DNA of 64,000 bases, taken from contig NZ_LBIC01000006.1 of NCBI RefSeq assembly GCF_001005725.1, forward strand, positions 1 through 64,000, given 5' to 3'. The notes beneath the pieces are model-generated. The model saw nothing but the letters and a program-made list of their open reading frames with translations. It did not search any database and was not told where the DNA came from. Positions 61,514 through 64,000 of this stretch are shown piece after piece (the stretch's first letter is position 1; each line of letters starts with the position of its first letter). The position numbers were made by a program, and so were the translations under genes. Origin of the DNA: Sphingobium chungbukense (GTDB lineage Bacteria > Pseudomonadota > Alphaproteobacteria > Sphingomonadales > Sphingomonadaceae).

Positions 61514-63096
61514 GCCGCCTGCGTCCGCTGGTGGATGCGCGTGATCGCGTCGAGGCCGGAGAGCAGCGATCCTTCCATCCAGCCGCCATAATAGCTGGCA
61601 TGTTCGCCCGCCAGAACCACGCGGCCGTCAATGGCGACCAGATTCTGGTAATGCGCTGCCCGGTTCTCCTCGCTCCAGCGCGAAGTGCATCCCAATATCC
61701 AGGGCACGCGGCTCCAGGGGACGGAAACGCCGTTCAGAAACTCCTTGCGATATTGCGGATGGAAGATTTCACCCTGGGCCAGCGCCGCCTCGATCCGCTC
61801 CTGCGGGGTCATGCCGGTCAGTTCGAACGCCCCGGCATCGCGCGCGAAGGCACCCAGCAATACCGCCGGCCCGCTGGAGAAGAAGCGGTCATTGGGATAG
61901 GATAGCTGTGCGATCGGCTGGTCGGTGAAGCTGTGACCGCCATAGATATTATCGTCCTCCTCCCAGAATCGGCGCTTGAACTCCAGCCCCATCTTGAGCT
62001 GTCCCGCATAGGGCACCGCCTTCATCGCCGCCGCCAGTTTCGGCCCCACCTGCATCTCGACCTGGCTGATGATCGAGAGCGGAATGGTGCACACGCACCA
62101 ATCGGCACTGACGCTGTTCATCTTGCCGCTGGGCACGTCCTTGTAGCTGACGGTCACGCCCTTTCCGTTCTGAGCGACCTTCGTGACTTTCGCATTATAG
62201 GTGATGAGCTTGCCGACCTGGGCAGCGAAGGCCTTGCCGATCATGTCCATGCCGCCCACAGGCTGGAACATCGTCGTCTGCATCACATAGTTGAAATAGA
62301 AGCTCATGGCCGTCCACACCTGCGGGTCGAGCACGTCGCCGAGCTTCGCAATCTGCGACGGCACGGGGGCGCCATCCACGCCACCGCCCGGCGGGCGATC
62401 ATATCCGCGCTGGGCGGAGACGGCGACGCTGCTGGTATAGGCCATATTGTCGTCGAGCACACCCCAATGCCGCAAAGCCTCCAGCAGCTTTTCCTTGTCC
62501 TCCGCGCTCACGCTGCCGTCCAGCACCTTGGCATTCGCCGCCTTCGCCAGCAGTTCGGAGGTATGTCCGCGGAAGTCGGTCGCCACCGCCTTGTAACGCT
62601 GCGGCTTGCCTCCGAAGGCCTCGCTCGAATGGATGAAGCCGTTATGATTGAGCTGAATGAACGGTTCGAGCGCGACGCCGAACTGCCTGCAATAATGCAG
62701 CAAGCAATTGTGATGGTGCGGAATGCGCCAGGGACCGGGGTTGATGTAATTGCCAGGTCCGAACTGTACCTTTTGAACGGCGCCGCTGCTTTCGGTGAAA
62801 GTGTCTCCGCCGCGCAATGTATAGTTGCGACCGCCCGGACGATCCTGAAACTCCAATATCTTGACCTGATACCCGGCCTTCTCCAGTTCATAGGCTGCGA
62901 CCATGCCGGCCAAGCCCGCGCCCAGCACGACGACCGAGGCGCCGGGTCTTGCACCGGACAGGACAGGCGGGCCGCTAAATTGCGTTTCGGCGGCATGGCC
63001 CAGCGTGGTCATCGCCTGATACATGGCCGCGGCGCCGCCCATCTTTCCGATCAGGGTCAATAGCTGGCGGCGGCTAGGCTGCGTGACATCCTTCAT
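61510..63096 (-). CDS. Exported flavin monoamine oxidase-family dehydrogenase
   Basis: The 528-residue product starts at the ATG at 63096 after a GGGGG-rich site. The N-terminus PSRRQLLTLIGKMGGAAAM is a Tat signal, fitting a folded flavoprotein. FAD binding is seen in SVVVLGAGLAGMVAAYELEKAGYQVKILE and DRPGGRNYT. The substrate half has PVGGMDMIGKAFA, and the C-terminus has VVLAGEHASYYGGWMEGSLLSG, the second FAD block. It oxidises an amine to an imine. Gene order (RidA, amine oxidase, cytochrome c, RidA) suggests a periplasmic pathway in which RidA hydrolyses the imine. The amine is unknown. Confidence 0.9.
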   Translation of the reverse strand: MKDVTQPSRRQLLTLIGKMGGAAAMYQAMTTLGHAAETQFSGPPVLSGARPGASVVVLGAGLAGMVAAYELEKAGYQVKILEFQDRPGGRNYTLRGGDTFTESSGAVQKVQFGPGNYINPGPWRIPHHHNCLLHYCRQFGVALEPFIQLNHNGFIHSSEAFGGKPQRYKAVATDFRGHTSELLAKAANAKVLDGSVSAEDKEKLLEALRHWGVLDDNMAYTSSVAVSAQRGYDRPPGGGVDGAPVPSQIAKLGDVLDPQVWTAMSFYFNYVMQTTMFQPVGGMDMIGKAFAAQVGKLITYNAKVTKVAQNGKGVTVSYKDVPSGKMNSVSADWCVCTIPLSIISQVEMQVGPKLAAAMKAVPYAGQLKMGLEFKRRFWEEDDNIYGGHSFTDQPIAQLSYPNDRFFSSGPAVLLGAFARDAGAFELTGMTPQERIEAALAQGEIFHPQYRKEFLNGVSVPWSRVPWILGCTSRWSEENRAAHYQNLVAIDGRVVLAGEHASYYGGWMEGSLLSGLDAITRIHQRTQAA

Positions 63097-63170
63097 GAAA
63101 ACCCCCTGTAGACGGGAAGGAAATCGGACTGCGGTCGTTTCACCCATGGACCGCCATCCCGTGAACAGGC

Positions 63171-63680
63171 TCAGGGAGCCTTGGCGGCAATCGCCTCGAT
63201 CTCGATCAGTTGCTGCGGCCGTGCGAGACCCGCGATCTGGAAGGCCGATCGCGTGGGAAGATTGGGTTGTTCGGCTGTGCCGAAGAACTTCTTATAGGCC
63301 CGCGTCATGCCGTCCCGGTCCATCTTCCCGCCGAGCACCGGATCGCCCACTAGGAAGACGGTCAGCTTAACGACATCGCCCATGCCCAGCCCCATCTCCG
63401 CAAGCTGCGCTTTCATCTTGGTGAAGATGGACATCGCCTGCGCTTCAGTGTCGCCGAAAGCGCCGGGGCTTTCCACGTCCTTCGGATCGATCGGCGCACC
63501 GGTTGCACCCGACAGAAAATAGATGCTGCTGCCGGGCGGGACGACGGCAGCGCTGGCAATCATGGCACCAGGAGCCTGCTTGTGTTCGACCGTCGCCGCA
63601 TGGGCAGCAAGAGGGAAAGACGTCAAAGCCGCCATCGCAATCCCGAAATGAGAAAATCTCAAAACCGACAAAGTCGTCAT
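63171..63680 (-). CDS. Exported RidA-family protein B
   Basis: The 169-residue protein has a signal peptide (FSHFGIAMAALTSFPLAAHA). RidA marks are SSIYFLSGATGAPID, GDTEAQAMSIFTKMKAQLAEMGLGMGDVVKLTVFLVGD, the catalytic Arg in LPTRSAFQIAGL and Glu in LIEIEAIAAK. It is longer than RidA A by about 30 residues and clearly a different subgroup. It lies 74 bp upstream of the amine oxidase gene on the same strand and is probably the first gene of the operon. Two exported RidA paralogues flank the oxidase and cytochrome pair. Confidence 0.88.
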   Translation of the reverse strand: MTTLSVLRFSHFGIAMAALTSFPLAAHAATVEHKQAPGAMIASAAVVPPGSSIYFLSGATGAPIDPKDVESPGAFGDTEAQAMSIFTKMKAQLAEMGLGMGDVVKLTVFLVGDPVLGGKMDRDGMTRAYKKFFGTAEQPNLPTRSAFQIAGLARPQQLIEIEAIAAKAP

Positions 63681-63920
63681 GACGTCCCCCTATTTCCCAA
63701 AGTGCCAATATTTGTACAAGGGAACGAGGAAGAGAGGGAAATCCGCCATTGCCGGGCAGGACAGGGGAGTTGGATGGAACCGATATTCCATCGGCCCAGG
63801 CCGAGGGCGAAACCCCAGCCTTCCATTGCCCCAATTCCATCGCCTGGAAGGAACTTTCCCGATCCTAAAGCGTAACGCCCCCGTCGCATGCGGAAAAATC
63901 CGTGCGAAGGGGGGCTATCA

Positions 63921-64000
63921 ATGATGTCACGGACTTGGGTTTCCGGGAGAGCGGCTTGTGTCGCCATCATCCTGCTGCCTCTGTCCGTGGGTCCAGCACT
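63921..64000 (+). CDS. Start of an exported protein, cut by the window edge
   Basis: An ATGATG at 63921 follows a strong ribosome-binding site (AAGGGGGG). The reading gives MMSRTWVSGRAACVAIILLP and then LSVGPA, a typical signal peptide, and is open to the edge. It is divergent from the RidA/amine oxidase operon across a 240-bp gap (63681-63920) that shows no other gene. It could be a receptor or porin for the amine, but only the signal peptide is visible. Confidence 0.55.
   Translation, partial: MMSRTWVSGRAACVAIILLPLSVGPA

Noticed and set aside
1-64000. CRISPR arrays, tRNA, rRNA, insertion sequences, phage genes and secondary-metabolite clusters
   Set aside because: No regularly spaced repeats, clover-leaf sequences, transposase or integrase motifs, or modular synthases were seen by eye. 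The lone halogenase is explained by its TonB receptor context.

Overview
This 64 kb window is GC-rich, gene-dense chromosomal DNA. It most likely comes from an alphaproteobacterium of the Sphingomonadaceae (Sphingobium, Sphingomonas or Novosphingobium type). The evidence is two long TonB-dependent receptors, the combination of receptor, SapC-like protein, JmjC-type cupin and flavin halogenase, many signal-peptide-bearing catabolic enzymes, and short-spaced or 4-bp-overlapping operons. All assignments come from reading protein motifs and gene order; no database search was run. I see no tRNA, rRNA, CRISPR array, transposase or integrase.

Layout. (1) 1-2.4 kb is a small accessory patch: an ArsR regulator with an AHSA1/SRPBCC partner, a lone winged-helix protein, a perfect 21-bp inverted repeat, and a decayed radical-SAM gene end. 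(2) 2.5-24.8 kb is a catabolic locus of about 18 genes: a TonB receptor, two secreted bicupins, a Tat-exported ABM-fold protein, an SMP-30 lactonase, two MFS carriers, two PQQ dehydrogenases each paired with a cytochrome c, a third cytochrome c, an Fe-type alcohol dehydrogenase, an aldehyde dehydrogenase, a CaiB-type CoA transferase, an enoyl-CoA hydratase, a secreted amidohydrolase and a GntR/FCD regulator. Six near-identical palindromes (ATCATAT-N3-ATATGAT) lie in front of every transcription unit including the regulator, which defines one local regulon. The substrate is unknown. The enzymes point to periplasmic oxidation of an alcohol or aldehyde followed by CoA-dependent breakdown. (3) A Kef/CPA2-type antiporter lies at 25-26.3 kb.

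(4) 26.5-49.3 kb is a hemicellulose-utilisation locus: GH43, GH43, GH95 and GH27 in one operon, a sialate-type O-acetylesterase, a SapC/JmjC pair, a second TonB receptor, a flavin halogenase, then GH43, GH3, GH51 and an alpha/beta-hydrolase esterase. Four LacI-type palindromes (TGGTAGCGCTACCA-like) mark its promoters. The enzyme set suits a highly decorated xylan with arabinose, galactose and possibly L-galactose or fucose side chains plus acetyl groups. (5) 49.4-58.7 kb is an acetate module: a CrbS-like sodium-symporter/histidine-kinase hybrid, a CrbR-like NarL-type regulator, acetyl-CoA synthetase, a DcaP-like porin and an MHS-family carrier. It could assimilate acetate released by the neighbouring deacetylases. 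(6) 58.7-60.5 kb holds a LysR/BdcA-like pair. (7) 60.6-63.7 kb is a compact periplasmic amine-oxidation module: a flavin amine oxidase, a cytochrome c and two signal-peptide-bearing RidA-family imine deaminases. A further secreted protein starts at the right edge.

Two genes (acetyl-CoA synthetase and the O-acetylesterase) carry apparent single-G deletions in G-rich stretches. These may be sequence errors or real lesions. The CrbR-like gene lacks a canonical start codon at the place its domain requires.
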